Source: Streptomyces sp. HD (GTDB lineage: Bacteria > Actinomycetota > Actinomycetes > Streptomycetales > Streptomycetaceae). From it: 64,000 nucleotides of DNA. The DNA lies in assembly GCF_028369295.1 (NCBI RefSeq), contig NZ_JAQMYP010000031.1, forward strand, positions 51,786 through 115,785, given 5' to 3'. This document shows, in pieces, positions 52,935 to 61,569 of this stretch (within the stretch, counting starts at the first letter, position 1; each line of letters begins with the position of its first letter). Made by a program: the position numbers and the translations under genes. The notes under the pieces were generated by a model that was not told the origin of the DNA, did not search any database, and saw nothing but the letters and a program-made list of their open reading frames with translations.

Positions 52935-55313
52935 TCAGCCGACCGGGAGTGGCTGTTCGGCCCAGATCGTCTTGCCGGTGGGGGTCTGCCGGGTGCCCCA
53001 GCCCTGGGTGAGCTGGGCGACCATGTGCAGTCCGCGGCCGCCCTCGTCGAAGGTGCGGGCGCGGCGCAGATGGGGGGCCGTGCTGCTGGCGTCGGACACC
53101 TCGCAGATCAGCGTGCGGTCCCGGATCAGGCGTAGCCCGATCGGTACGTCGCCGTAGCGGATGGCGTTGGTGACCAGCTCGCTCACCACCAGCTCGGTGA
53201 CGAACGCCGCCTCCTGGAGTCCCCATGCCGCGAGCTGCCGGGAGGCCTGCGCGCGGGCGTCGGCGACGACCGCCGGGTCGGACGGCAGGGCCCAGTCGGC
53301 GACCTGGTCGGCGTGCAGGGCGCGGGTGCGGGCGAGCAGGAGGGCCACGTCGTCGTCGGGGCTCTCGGGGAGCAGATCCCCGAGGACGGCGTCGCAGGTG
53401 TTCTCCAGCGACGCCGCCGGGGAGGCCAGGGCGGCGCAGAGGCGTTCCAGGCCGAGGCCGAGGTCGTGTTCACGGTTCGCGATCAGACCGTCGGTGTAGA
53501 AGGCGAGCAGGCTGCCCTCGGGGAGCTCCAGCTCGGTCGCCTCGAAGGGCATCCCGCCGATACCGAGCACCGGACCGGGCGTGAGGCGGACGACGCTGAC
53601 CGAGCCGTCGGGGAGCAGTACGGCGGGCGGGACATGGCCGGCGCTGGCGACGGTGCAGATCCGGGAGACCGGGTCGTAGACGGCGTACAGACAGGTCGCG
53701 CCGACCCCGCCGGTGTACGGCAGCTCGTGGACGATGGTGTCGTCGTCCGAGGTGAGATGGCTGACCAGGTCGTCGAGGTGGGTGAGCAGCTCGTCCGGGG
53801 GCAGGTCCACGTCGGCGAGGGTGCGTACGGCGGTGCGCAGCCGCCCCATGGTGGCCGAGGCGTGGATGCCGTGCCCGACGACATCGCCGACGACCAGCGC
53901 GACCCGGGTGCCCGACAGCGGTACGACGTCGAACCAGTCGCCGCCCACACCGGCGCCCGTACCGGCGGGCAGATAGCGGTACGCCACCTCCACGGCCGCC
54001 TGTTTCGGCAGGTCACGGGGGAGGAGGCTGCGCTGGAGGGTGAGGGCGTGGGTCCGCTCGCGGGTGTAGCGGCGGGCGTTGTCCACACCGACGGCGGCCC
54101 GGCCCGCGAGCTCCTCGGCGAGGATCAGGTCGTCCTGCTGGAACGGCGGAGAACCCTTGCCGCGCACGAAGACCGCGACGCCGAGGGTGGTGCCGCGGGC
54201 CCGCAGCGGGGTGGCCATCACCGAGTGGAAGCCGTGCTCGCGGACGATCGCGGCCCGTGCCGCGTGCTCGGTGACCCAGCGGGCGAAGTCGGGGTCGCGC
54301 GCGCCGCTGAGCACCGGCCGGCCGCTGATCAGGGAGCGGGCGGGCGGTGAGAACGGGGGATAGGTGTCGACCTCGCCGAGCTCGACGGCGGCCTCGGGCA
54401 CACCCTCGCCCTCGGTGGCCGACTGGTGGGCGATCCGGCGCAGCACCACGGCCGCGTCGACCGGCCCCGGCACCGGCTCGTCCCCGCGCAGCACCGAGTC
54501 GAGCAGGTCCACGCTGGCGAAGTCGGCGAGCCGCGGGACGGCCAGATCGGCCAGTTCCTGGGCGGTGCGGTTCACGTTCAGGGTGGTGCCGATGCGGGTG
54601 CCCGCCTCGTTCAGCAGGGCCAGCCGATGCCGGGCGGCGTACTGCTCGCTGCTGTCGAAGGCGGCGGTGCCGACCCCGGCGACCTCGCCGGACGCGGGGT
54701 CGCGGACGGGCCACAGCTCGACGATCCAGGAGCGCTGCTGCCGGGCGGCGGCGGACGGCTCCGGGGCGAACCCCTCGTACCGCATCGGTACAGCCTCCTC
54801 GGCAACCCGCCGTACGCAGCCGAGGAAGCCCTCGTCGGAGCGGGCGTCGCCGAGCGGGTCGGCCTGTGCGCCCGCGTTCGGCCGCCAGGTACCCGACGCG
54901 GCGCTGTAGGCGGACAGGGCGATCGAGGACTGGGCGAAGGCCCACTCCGTCATCCGCCGGTCGCGCTCCGCGGCCGGGGTGCCCGTGGTCGCGGTGACGA
55001 CGTACGCCTGGGTCGCGCCGTCGCCGCCCAGGGAGGGATGGGCGTGCAGGGCCAGTTCGACGCGGTGGCCGTCGCGGTGCCGGAGGGCGGCGGTGCCGCT
55101 CCACTCCTGGGAGGCGACGGGGGAGAAGCCGGTGGCCTCCCGTTCCATGAGGAGGTCGGCCGCGCCGCGCCCCACCACCTCGGCGGCGCCGTATCCCAGC
55201 AGCCGCCGGGCACCCTCGCTCCACCCCGTGACGATGCCCGCCAGGCTGATGGTGGCTGTCGCGGTATCTGCTGACCACCCGCTGTGACCGAAGTTCTGAT
55301 CAAAAGTGGTCAT
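52935..55313 (-). CDS. PAS-GAF-SpoIIE-HATPase sensor phosphatase
   Basis: A 792-residue multidomain regulator. Order: PAS-like domain (ISLAGIVTGWSEGARRLLGYGAAEVVGR), second PAS region (to about 220), GAF (LALLNEAGTRIGTTLNVNRTAQELADLAV... to about 410), SpoIIE PP2C phosphatase (VGGDWFDVVPLSGTRVALVVGDVVGHG...PDDDVALLLARTR) and a C-terminal RsbW-like HATPase (FVTELVVSELVTNAIRYG...FDEGGRGLHMVAQL). It would sense an internal cue and act on anti-anti-sigma factors, with its kinase-like domain possibly opposing. It is divergent from the DUF3052 gene. Confidence 0.9.
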   Translation of the reverse strand: MTTFDQNFGHSGWSADTATATISLAGIVTGWSEGARRLLGYGAAEVVGRGAADLLMEREATGFSPVASQEWSGTAALRHRDGHRVELALHAHPSLGGDGATQAYVVTATTGTPAAERDRRMTEWAFAQSSIALSAYSAASGTWRPNAGAQADPLGDARSDEGFLGCVRRVAEEAVPMRYEGFAPEPSAAARQQRSWIVELWPVRDPASGEVAGVGTAAFDSSEQYAARHRLALLNEAGTRIGTTLNVNRTAQELADLAVPRLADFASVDLLDSVLRGDEPVPGPVDAAVVLRRIAHQSATEGEGVPEAAVELGEVDTYPPFSPPARSLISGRPVLSGARDPDFARWVTEHAARAAIVREHGFHSVMATPLRARGTTLGVAVFVRGKGSPPFQQDDLILAEELAGRAAVGVDNARRYTRERTHALTLQRSLLPRDLPKQAAVEVAYRYLPAGTGAGVGGDWFDVVPLSGTRVALVVGDVVGHGIHASATMGRLRTAVRTLADVDLPPDELLTHLDDLVSHLTSDDDTIVHELPYTGGVGATCLYAVYDPVSRICTVASAGHVPPAVLLPDGSVSVVRLTPGPVLGIGGMPFEATELELPEGSLLAFYTDGLIANREHDLGLGLERLCAALASPAASLENTCDAVLGDLLPESPDDDVALLLARTRALHADQVADWALPSDPAVVADARAQASRQLAAWGLQEAAFVTELVVSELVTNAIRYGDVPIGLRLIRDRTLICEVSDASSTAPHLRRARTFDEGGRGLHMVAQLTQGWGTRQTPTGKTIWAEQPLPVG

Positions 55314-55332
55314 TCTTGCTCAACTCGCGCTG

Positions 55333-55346
55333 GTGAGGTTACTCAC
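55333..55346. promoter_or_regulatory. Short inverted repeat between divergent genes
   Basis: GTGAG-gtta-CTCAC lies 20 bases from the start of the sensor phosphatase gene and 66 from the DUF3052 gene. The GTGA...TCAC form resembles known BldD boxes, but the match is short and unproven. Confidence 0.3.
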
Positions 55347-55411
55347 GGTTCCAGCGTGCGCGTCGCGGGAGAATCGGACAAGTCGGATTCCCGTGCATGG
55401 AGATGGCCGTC

Positions 55412-55813
55412 ATGAGTTATTCCGGTACGCCACTCGCCAAGAAGATCGGCATCAAGCCGGGCCACCGGGTCCGGCTCCGCCACGCCCCAGCCCACTGGGA
55501 CATCCCCGGACTGCCGGAAGGCTGCGAGGTGGGGGAGGGAAGCCCGCGCGGCGCGGACGTCGCCGTCGCGTTCTACCGTTCGTACGGCGATCTCGTGGCC
55601 GACGGCCCCACCCTGGTCGGCGACCTCGCCGACGACGCCATGCTGTGGATCGCCTGGCCCCGCCGGGCGGCCGGCCACGTGAGCGACATCACCGAGAACG
55701 CGCTGCGGGAGCTCTTCCTCCCACTGGGCATCGTGGACGTGAAGGTCGCCGCGCTGGGGGAGGACTGGTCGGGCCTGAAGTTCGTGAGGCGCAGGGAGAA
55801 CCGCAGCGCGTAG
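55412..55813 (+). CDS. DUF3052-like protein
   Basis: A 133-residue protein starting MSYSGTPLAKKIGIKPGHRVRLRHAPAHWD. It contains VAFYRSYGDLVADGPTLVGDLADDAMLWIAWPRRA and DITENALRELFLPLGIVDVKVAALGEDWSGLKFVRRR, a pattern I associate with the DUF3052 family of unknown function. I prefer ATG 55412 because a GGAG lies ten bases upstream; ATG 55397 adds five residues. A short tandem repeat begins at its stop codon. Confidence 0.75.
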   Translation: MSYSGTPLAKKIGIKPGHRVRLRHAPAHWDIPGLPEGCEVGEGSPRGADVAVAFYRSYGDLVADGPTLVGDLADDAMLWIAWPRRAAGHVSDITENALRELFLPLGIVDVKVAALGEDWSGLKFVRRRENRSA

Positions 55814-55819
55814 CCCGCC

Positions 55820-55857
55820 GTCCTGCAGTGCGTGGCCCGTCCTGCAGTGCGTGGCCC
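55820..55857 (+). repeat. 19-bp tandem duplication after the DUF3052 gene
   Basis: Two identical 19-base units (gtcctgcagtgcgtggccc) follow the stop codon. The preceding gene end (cgcagcgcgtagccc) and the following bases (cctgcagcgcgg) look like diverged units, so the array grew from the gene's 3' end, as after tmk. Confidence 0.7.
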
Positions 55858-56012
55858 GCCTGCAGCGCGGATCCGGTCCTGTATGGCCCGCTCGCCCTGC
55901 CCGTCGACCGCCCCGCAAAACGGCGAACTTAAGAAGTCCTTACCGTGAACCACTAGCATCGCGCCGGTAATCACAGCCGGGACGAGGCGCGGGGCGCGGC
56001 AAGGGGGCGGGC

Positions 56013-56906
56013 ATGACGGAGCCGAGGATCGCGGTCGCCGTGGTGACCATGGGCAACCGTCCCGCCGAGGTCGACGCGCTGCTGGAGTCCGTGGCCAAGC
56101 AGGACCTCGCCCCCCACCGGATCGTCATCGTGGGCAACGGCTGCCCGCTGCCGGACTTCGCCGAGCGGCTCGCCCTGCCCGGCGAGGTCACGCCGATCGA
56201 GCTGGACGAGAACCTCGGCTGTCCCGGCGGGCGCAACGCGGCCCTCGAACAGCTGCGGGAGTTCGGGGACGTCGACGTCGTGGTCGACCTGGACGACGAC
56301 GGACTCCTCGTCGACGCCGACGTACTGCGCCGGGTGCGGGACCTGTACGCCGCCGACGACCGGCTCGGCATCGTCGGCTTCCGCATCGCCGACGAGAACG
56401 GCGAGACACAGCAGCGGCACGTGCCCAGGATCGGCAAGTCGGATCCGCTGCGCGGCGGATACGTCACCGGCTTCCTCGGCGGCGGGCACGCGCTGCGCAT
56501 GACGATGCTGGCCGAGACCGGGGACTGGCCCGCCGAGTTCTTCTTCGCCCACGAGGAGACCGACCTGGCCTGGCGGGCCGCCGATGCCGGCTGGCGCATC
56601 CTCTACGCCCCCGAGATCCTCCTCCAGCACCCGAAGACCTCGCCCGCCCGGCACGCCATCTACCACCGGGTGACCGCCCGCAACCGCGTCTGGCTGACCC
56701 GGCGCCGGCTGCCGCTCGCGCTCATCCCGGTCCACCTGGGCATCTGGATCCTGCTCACCCTCGCCCGCAACCGCTCGCGGGCCGGCCTGCGCGCCTGGTT
56801 CGGCGGCTTCCTGGAAGGCCTGCGGGAGCCGGCGGGCGAGCGACGGCCGATGCGGTGGCGCACGGTGTGGGGGCTGTGCAGGCTCGGCCGACCGCCGGTC
56901 ATCTGA
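56013..56906 (+). CDS. Family 2 glycosyltransferase
   Basis: A 297-residue GT-A enzyme. The nucleotide-sugar fold is seen in AVAVVTMGNRPAEVDALLESVAKQDL, ENLGCPGGRNAAL, the metal-binding VVDLDDDG, and the acceptor-side motif FFFAHEETDLAWRAADAGW. A hydrophobic segment near the C-terminus (LALIPVHLGIWILLTLA) may anchor it to the membrane. It would add a sugar to a cell-surface glycan; donor and acceptor are unknown. It appears to be transcribed alone. Confidence 0.85.
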   Translation: MTEPRIAVAVVTMGNRPAEVDALLESVAKQDLAPHRIVIVGNGCPLPDFAERLALPGEVTPIELDENLGCPGGRNAALEQLREFGDVDVVVDLDDDGLLVDADVLRRVRDLYAADDRLGIVGFRIADENGETQQRHVPRIGKSDPLRGGYVTGFLGGGHALRMTMLAETGDWPAEFFFAHEETDLAWRAADAGWRILYAPEILLQHPKTSPARHAIYHRVTARNRVWLTRRRLPLALIPVHLGIWILLTLARNRSRAGLRAWFGGFLEGLREPAGERRPMRWRTVWGLCRLGRPPVI

Positions 56907-57073
56907 GAGCGCGCTGGAACGCGAGAGCGCGCAGGAACGCGAGAAGGGGACGCGGGCCCCGGTCGCTCACCTCTGCCGACCGGGACCCACATGCGTCCCA
57001 GGATCCGGCCGCGGCGGCGTCACTCCCCCGAGTTACGCGTTCAACGCGCGCACCGTCGGGCCAGATCCGATGT

Positions 57074-57142
57074 TGTGATCACATCAGGCCGCACCAACGG
57101 ATCGCTAACATGTGGCCAACGACGTTCCGTTTCGACGTCGTT
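57074..57142 (+). promoter_or_regulatory. Palindromes upstream of the AfsR-like gene
   Basis: Two symmetric elements lie in the 436-base gap before the large regulator. TGTGATCACA (57074-57083) is a 10-base palindrome. An inverted repeat with 8-base arms aacgacgt/acgtcgtt (57118-57125 and 57135-57142) has a 9-base centre. Either could be an operator; no gene is evident in the gap. Confidence 0.35.
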
Positions 57143-57342
57143 CGATTGGCGTGAAGTCGATGGACGGTATCGGGAAAAGGCCTGGACTGGAACCGTTTTC
57201 CGCCTTTACACATCAGGTAGAGGTGGCGGGAAACCGTCGTACTAGGGGCGGATCTCCGCCAGGCACGGTGGTTCCCGACATGCGGTGGACCCCGTCGTGA
57301 AGCGTGGGCGCGGGGCGCGCCGCGAGGGAAGGCAGTGGCGGC

Positions 57343-60300
57343 GTGAAGCGGTGCGGGCTGCGGTTCGGACTGCTGGGACCGCCGGTTCTGTACGAGGTCT
57401 CCACGGTCCGGAGCGGTTCCGAGGACGGGTCGGTCCAGGGCGGTTCCGAGGCCCGGTCGGGCCAGGAGGGTTCCGAGGATCGGCGGCCGGGCCAGGAGGG
57501 TCCCGAGGTCCGGTCGGGCCGGCGTGGTTCCGAGGATTGGTCGGGCCAAGGCGATTCCTACGGTGATCGGAGTCCCGGCGATGACTCCGCCAGCGACGTA
57601 CCCGGCTGTGCCGTCCGGACCATCAGCAGCCCCAAGGTGCGGGCCCTGCTGGCCGCGCTGCTGCTCGAAGGCGGCCGGATCATCTCCGTGGAGTCGCTGA
57701 CGGACGTGCTGTGGGGCGGAGCGCCGCCCGCCTCCGCGCGAGCCTCGCTGCACAACCACGTGGCCCGGCTGCGGCGGCTGCTCGACGACCCCGAGCGGCT
57801 GCGCGCGGTGCCGCCCGGCTATGTGCTGCGGGTGAACGAGGGCGAGTTGGACGTCGACGTCTTCGTGAGCCGCGTCGCCGCGGCCCGCGCCGCGCACGCC
57901 GGACGCGACTGGGAACGCACGCTGCACGAGTGCGGGGCGGCGCTCGCCCTGTGGCGGGGCACGCCCCTGTCCGGGCTGCCCGCCGAGGTAGGCGGTTTCG
58001 CCCTGGTCCAACGTCTGCGGGAAGCGCGGCTGCTGCTCCTGGAGTGGCGCTACGACGCCGAGCTGGCCGTGGGCGGCCCGCGCCTGGAGGCCCTCGTCCC
58101 GGAACTGACGGCACTGGCCGTCGAATACCCCCTCCGTGAGTCCTTCCACCGCCACCTGATGCTCGCCCTCCACCGCACCGGCCGCCGTGCCGAGGCCCTC
58201 GCCGTCCACCGCGACCTACGCACCCGCCTGATCGAGGAACTCGGCGTGGAGCCGGGGGCGGGGGTGCGGGAGGCGCATGTGGAGGTGCTGAGAGAGGGAC
58301 CGGAGAACGAACCCGGACGCGCGACGCCAGCCCCTGTCGAGGGCGTGGTTGGTGGGTCTGGGCGTGGGCTGCGGGGTTCTGTGGGGGGTGCGGTCGGTGG
58401 ATCGGGGCGGGGCGAGATGGGGGCCGCTGTCGAGGGCGTGGTTGGTGGGTCTGGGCGTGGGCTGCGGGGTTCTGTGGGGGGTGCGGTCGGTGGATCGGGG
58501 CGCGGCGAGATGGGGGCCGCTGTCGAGGGCGTGGTTGGTGGGTCTGGGCGTGGGCTGCGGGGTTCTGTCGGGGGTGCGGTCGGTGGATCGGGGCGCGGCG
58601 AGATGCGGGCCGCTGTCGAGAGCTCGGTCGGCCAGGACGGTGCGGTGCCGCGCGGTGCCGTCGGGGCTGCTGCCTTCCACGAGGACGCCGTACTCCGCGG
58701 CGCCGCGAGCCCTGACGCAGCCGCGCACGACGACGACCTCCGGAGACCTGCGCACACCGATACCGTCCGCGATGCGCACCCGGTGCCCGTTCCTGCGGGG
58801 ACGCCGACCACCCTGCCTCACCACACCCCGGACACCCCTGCCACCCCGCCTCACGAGGCACAGCCCCGCCCGCCCCGCCCGGCCCAACTCCCGCCACCCC
58901 CTGCCCACTTCACAGGCCGGGCCGCCGTCCTCCACGACCTGAGCCACACGCTTGCCCCCGCTCCAGCCCTCGCTCCAGCCTCCGATTCCGATTCCGCTTC
59001 CGCGCGGCAGCGCCCCCGCACCGCCACGGTCGCCGTGATCAGCGGTATGGCCGGCGTGGGCAAGAGCGCGCTCGCCCTGCAAGCCGCCCACGGTCTGGCG
59101 AACCGTTTCCCCGACGGCCAGCTCTACGTCAACCTGCACGGCGCCACCCCCGGCATGCCCCCGCTCACCCCCGGCCAGGCCCTCATCGCCCTCCTCCGCG
59201 ACCTCGGCGCCTCCCCCCGCTCCATCCCCGAACATCCGGACGCGGCAACCGCGTTGCTGCGCTCCCTGCTCGCCCCGACCCGCACCCTCATGGTCCTGGA
59301 CGACGCCGCGAACGCCGCACAGGTACGGCCCCTGCTCCCGGCCGGCCCCGGCTGCGCGGTGATCGTCACCAGCCGCTCCCCACTGACCGCCCTGGACGGC
59401 GTCCGCCGCTTCCCGCTCACCCCCCTCACAGCGGAGGACAGCGCGGCACTGCTGCGCGCGGCTTCGGGTCGCGACGGAGCGATGGACCGAGCTACGTCCC
59501 TGGACGCCCGTGACGGTGTTGCCGGCGCCGCGGGCTCTGCGGCCGCGGGCTCTGCGATCGAGGGCCGCGCGATCGGAGGCCCTGCGGCAGCTGACCGCAC
59601 CGAAGCCCACCCGACCAGTGCCGGTGCCGGTGCCCACCCGGCCAGTGCCGGTGCCGGTGCCCACCCGGCCAGTGCCGGTGCCGGTGCCCACCCGGCCAGT
59701 GCCGGTGCCGGTGCCCACCTGGCCAGTGCCGGTGCCGGTACCGGCACTGAAGCCCGCCCCGCCGATCATCACCCCGTGAGCCACCCCCCGACCACTCCCG
59801 CCATCGACGCCGTCCACCCCCTCGTCCAACTCACCGGCGGCCTCCCCCTGGCCCTCCGTATCGTCGCCGCCCGCCTCGCCGCCCGCCGTGCCCTCACCCC
59901 CGAGGTGCTGGCCCGGCAACTGGCCGCCACCGAGAGCCGGTTGCACCACCTGGAGTACGACGACCTCAGCGTCCGCCGGTCCCTCGCCGTCGCCCACGAC
60001 GCCCTCGCCGCCTCCGACCGCGAGGCCGACCGGGACGCGGCCCTGGTCCTGCGGCGGATCGGTGCCGTGGACCTGCCGACGTACGGTGCGCCCCTGCTGG
60101 CCCGCCTCACCGGCACCGACGAGCGCCGTGCCGAGGCCGCGCTCGACCGACTCGTCGACGTGGCCCTCCTGGAGGAGACGGCGTACGGTCGCTACGCCCC
60201 CCACGACCTGGTGCGCGACTTCGCCCGCGAACTCGCCGAGCCCGACGGCGACTTCACCGAAACCGCCCTGCGCTGGTACGCCGCCGTCGCCGAACGCGCC

Positions 60301-61569
60301 CTCACCGCCATCGTCGAACCCGGCCTCGACCGCGACGACCGCCGCCGCCCCACCCCGACCCAACCCGCGGATCACCCGACCACCGTCGACACCGTGTCTC
60401 CCTTCGACTGCTCCGAAACAGCCTTCGCCTGGGGCGACCTGGAACTGGAGAACGTCGTAGCACTGGCGGAACGACACGGCGGCGACACCGGCACGGACAA
60501 CCACACCGACACCGGCACGGACCATCACACAGGCACAGGCACAGCCACAGCCACAGCCACAGGCACCGGCCCAGCCATCGGCGCCGACGAATCAGGCGCC
60601 CTCACCCCTGCCGCCGACAGCCACACCCCCACCCCCACCCCTGATGTCTCCCCCTTCTCCGGCGCCCTCTCCGCCCTCACTCCCCACCTCTCCACCCTCA
60701 TCCGCCTCCTCTTCCCCTACCTCCAACGCAGCGGCCGAGTAGCCGAGATGGAGGTGCTCGGCCAGGCGGCACTCCGCATCGCCCGTCGGCTCGGGGACGA
60801 CGCCGCCGAGGCGTACGCGTTGGTCGATCTCGCCGGTCTGTACTTCCTCACCGGCCGTCAGACCGAGGCGCTCCACCTCAACGACCGGTCCCTGGCGATC
60901 TGGCGGCGGCTCGGGGTGGTCTCCTGGATGCGTCGTTGCCTGAACAACCGGGGCCTGCTGCTGGAATCGCTCGGCCGCCACGCCGAGTCCGGGCAGGCGC
61001 TGCGGCAGAGCCTGGAGTACTCACGGCAGCTGAACGACCCGTACGGCGAGGCCGTGACCTACAGCCACCTCGGCAACCTGTACGAGCACACCGACCCCCG
61101 CGCCGCCATCGAGCAGCACCACCGCTCGCTGACCATCGGTGACGAGATCGGCAACGTCATCGTGCAGCACTCCGCGCACTGCAACATCGGCTACGCCCAC
61201 CTCACCCTCGGCGAACCGGCGGCAGCCGCCGCGCACTTCGAGGAGAGCCTGCGCATCCTCGGCGGCCACGGCGACTGGCACGGCGAGTCCCAGACCCGCC
61301 TCGGCCTGGTCCGCGCCCTGCGCCTGCTCGGCCGTACCGACCGCGCGGGGCACGAATGCGCCGACCTGCTGCGCCGAGCCGAGGCCCGCGCCGACCGCTA
61401 CACCGGCGGCCTGGCCCGTCACCAGCGCGGTCTGCTGCTGCGAGACGGGGGCCGGGTCCAGGAGGCGTACGCCGAGTGGCGCAAGGCTCTCGACGCCCTG
61501 GACGGCACGGACGCGAAGGAGGTCGTCCAGGAGCTGGGGGAGTTGCTGGACGCGGCCGACGGACGGTGA
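57343..61569 (+). CDS. AfsR-like SARP regulator with NB-ARC and TPR domains
   Basis: A very large regulator (1408 residues from GTG 57343). The OmpR-type DNA-binding domain (CGLRFGLLGPPVLYE ... SSPKVRALLAALLLEGGRIISVESLTDVLWG) is split by a Gly/Ser/Glu repeat insertion of about 55 residues. A BTAD follows (LDVDVFVSRVAAARAAHAGRDWERTLHECGAALALWRGTPLSGLP), then a long repetitive linker. The NB-ARC ATPase has ISGMAGVGKSALALQ and TLMVLDDAANAAQ. The C-terminal TPRs (EAYALVDLAGLYFLTGRQTEALHLNDRSLAI and others) bind partners. It is expected to activate secondary metabolism or development when nucleotide-bound. Three in-frame repeat arrays make it much longer than AfsR. The neighbours do not identify a target. 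Confidence 0.88.
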   Translation: MKRCGLRFGLLGPPVLYEVSTVRSGSEDGSVQGGSEARSGQEGSEDRRPGQEGPEVRSGRRGSEDWSGQGDSYGDRSPGDDSASDVPGCAVRTISSPKVRALLAALLLEGGRIISVESLTDVLWGGAPPASARASLHNHVARLRRLLDDPERLRAVPPGYVLRVNEGELDVDVFVSRVAAARAAHAGRDWERTLHECGAALALWRGTPLSGLPAEVGGFALVQRLREARLLLLEWRYDAELAVGGPRLEALVPELTALAVEYPLRESFHRHLMLALHRTGRRAEALAVHRDLRTRLIEELGVEPGAGVREAHVEVLREGPENEPGRATPAPVEGVVGGSGRGLRGSVGGAVGGSGRGEMGAAVEGVVGGSGRGLRGSVGGAVGGSGRGEMGAAVEGVVGGSGRGLRGSVGGAVGGSGRGEMRAAVESSVGQDGAVPRGAVGAAAFHEDAVLRGAASPDAAAHDDDLRRPAHTDTVRDAHPVPVPAGTPTTLPHHTPDTPATPPHEAQPRPPRPAQLPPPPAHFTGRAAVLHDLSHTLAPAPALAPASDSDSASARQRPRTATVAVISGMAGVGKSALALQAAHGLANRFPDGQLYVNLHGATPGMPPLTPGQALIALLRDLGASPRSIPEHPDAATALLRSLLAPTRTLMVLDDAANAAQVRPLLPAGPGCAVIVTSRSPLTALDGVRRFPLTPLTAEDSAALLRAASGRDGAMDRATSLDARDGVAGAAGSAAAGSAIEGRAIGGPAAADRTEAHPTSAGAGAHPASAGAGAHPASAGAGAHPASAGAGAHLASAGAGTGTEARPADHHPVSHPPTTPAIDAVHPLVQLTGGLPLALRIVAARLAARRALTPEVLARQLAATESRLHHLEYDDLSVRRSLAVAHDALAASDREADRDAALVLRRIGAVDLPTYGAPLLARLTGTDERRAEAALDRLVDVALLEETAYGRYAPHDLVRDFARELAEPDGDFTETALRWYAAVAERALTAIVEPGLDRDDRRRPTPTQPADHPTTVDTVSPFDCSETAFAWGDLELENVVALAERHGGDTGTDNHTDTGTDHHTGTGTATATATGTGPAIGADESGALTPAADSHTPTPTPDVSPFSGALSALTPHLSTLIRLLFPYLQRSGRVAEMEVLGQAALRIARRLGDDAAEAYALVDLAGLYFLTGRQTEALHLNDRSLAIWRRLGVVSWMRRCLNNRGLLLESLGRHAESGQALRQSLEYSRQLNDPYGEAVTYSHLGNLYEHTDPRAAIEQHHRSLTIGDEIGNVIVQHSAHCNIGYAHLTLGEPAAAAAHFEESLRILGGHGDWHGESQTRLGLVRALRLLGRTDRAGHECADLLRRAEARADRYTGGLARHQRGLLLRDGGRVQEAYAEWRKALDALDGTDAKEVVQELGELLDAADGR
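57415..57552 (+). repeat. In-frame 27/30-bp repeat within the DNA-binding domain
   Basis: Five units of 27, 27, 30, 27 and 27 bases, each starting ggttccgagg or a close variant and containing cggtcgggcc. They encode GSEDRSGQE-like peptides. They interrupt the first strands of the winged-helix domain. Confidence 0.8.
58336..58614 (+). repeat. In-frame 93-bp tandem repeat, three units
   Basis: Three units of 93 bases (31 codons) differ by only a few bases. Each encodes VEGVVGGSGRGLRGSVGGAV plus GGSGRGEMGAA. They lie in the linker between BTAD and NB-ARC. The near identity means recent expansion. Confidence 0.92.
59614..59739 (+). repeat. In-frame 27-bp repeat in the NB-ARC region
   Basis: Four complete units and one partial unit of accagtgccggtgccggtg plus cccacccg, encoding (T/A)SAGAGAHP. 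The array is inserted between the ATPase core and the winged-helix-like part, with an Ala/Gly-rich flank. Confidence 0.88.
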
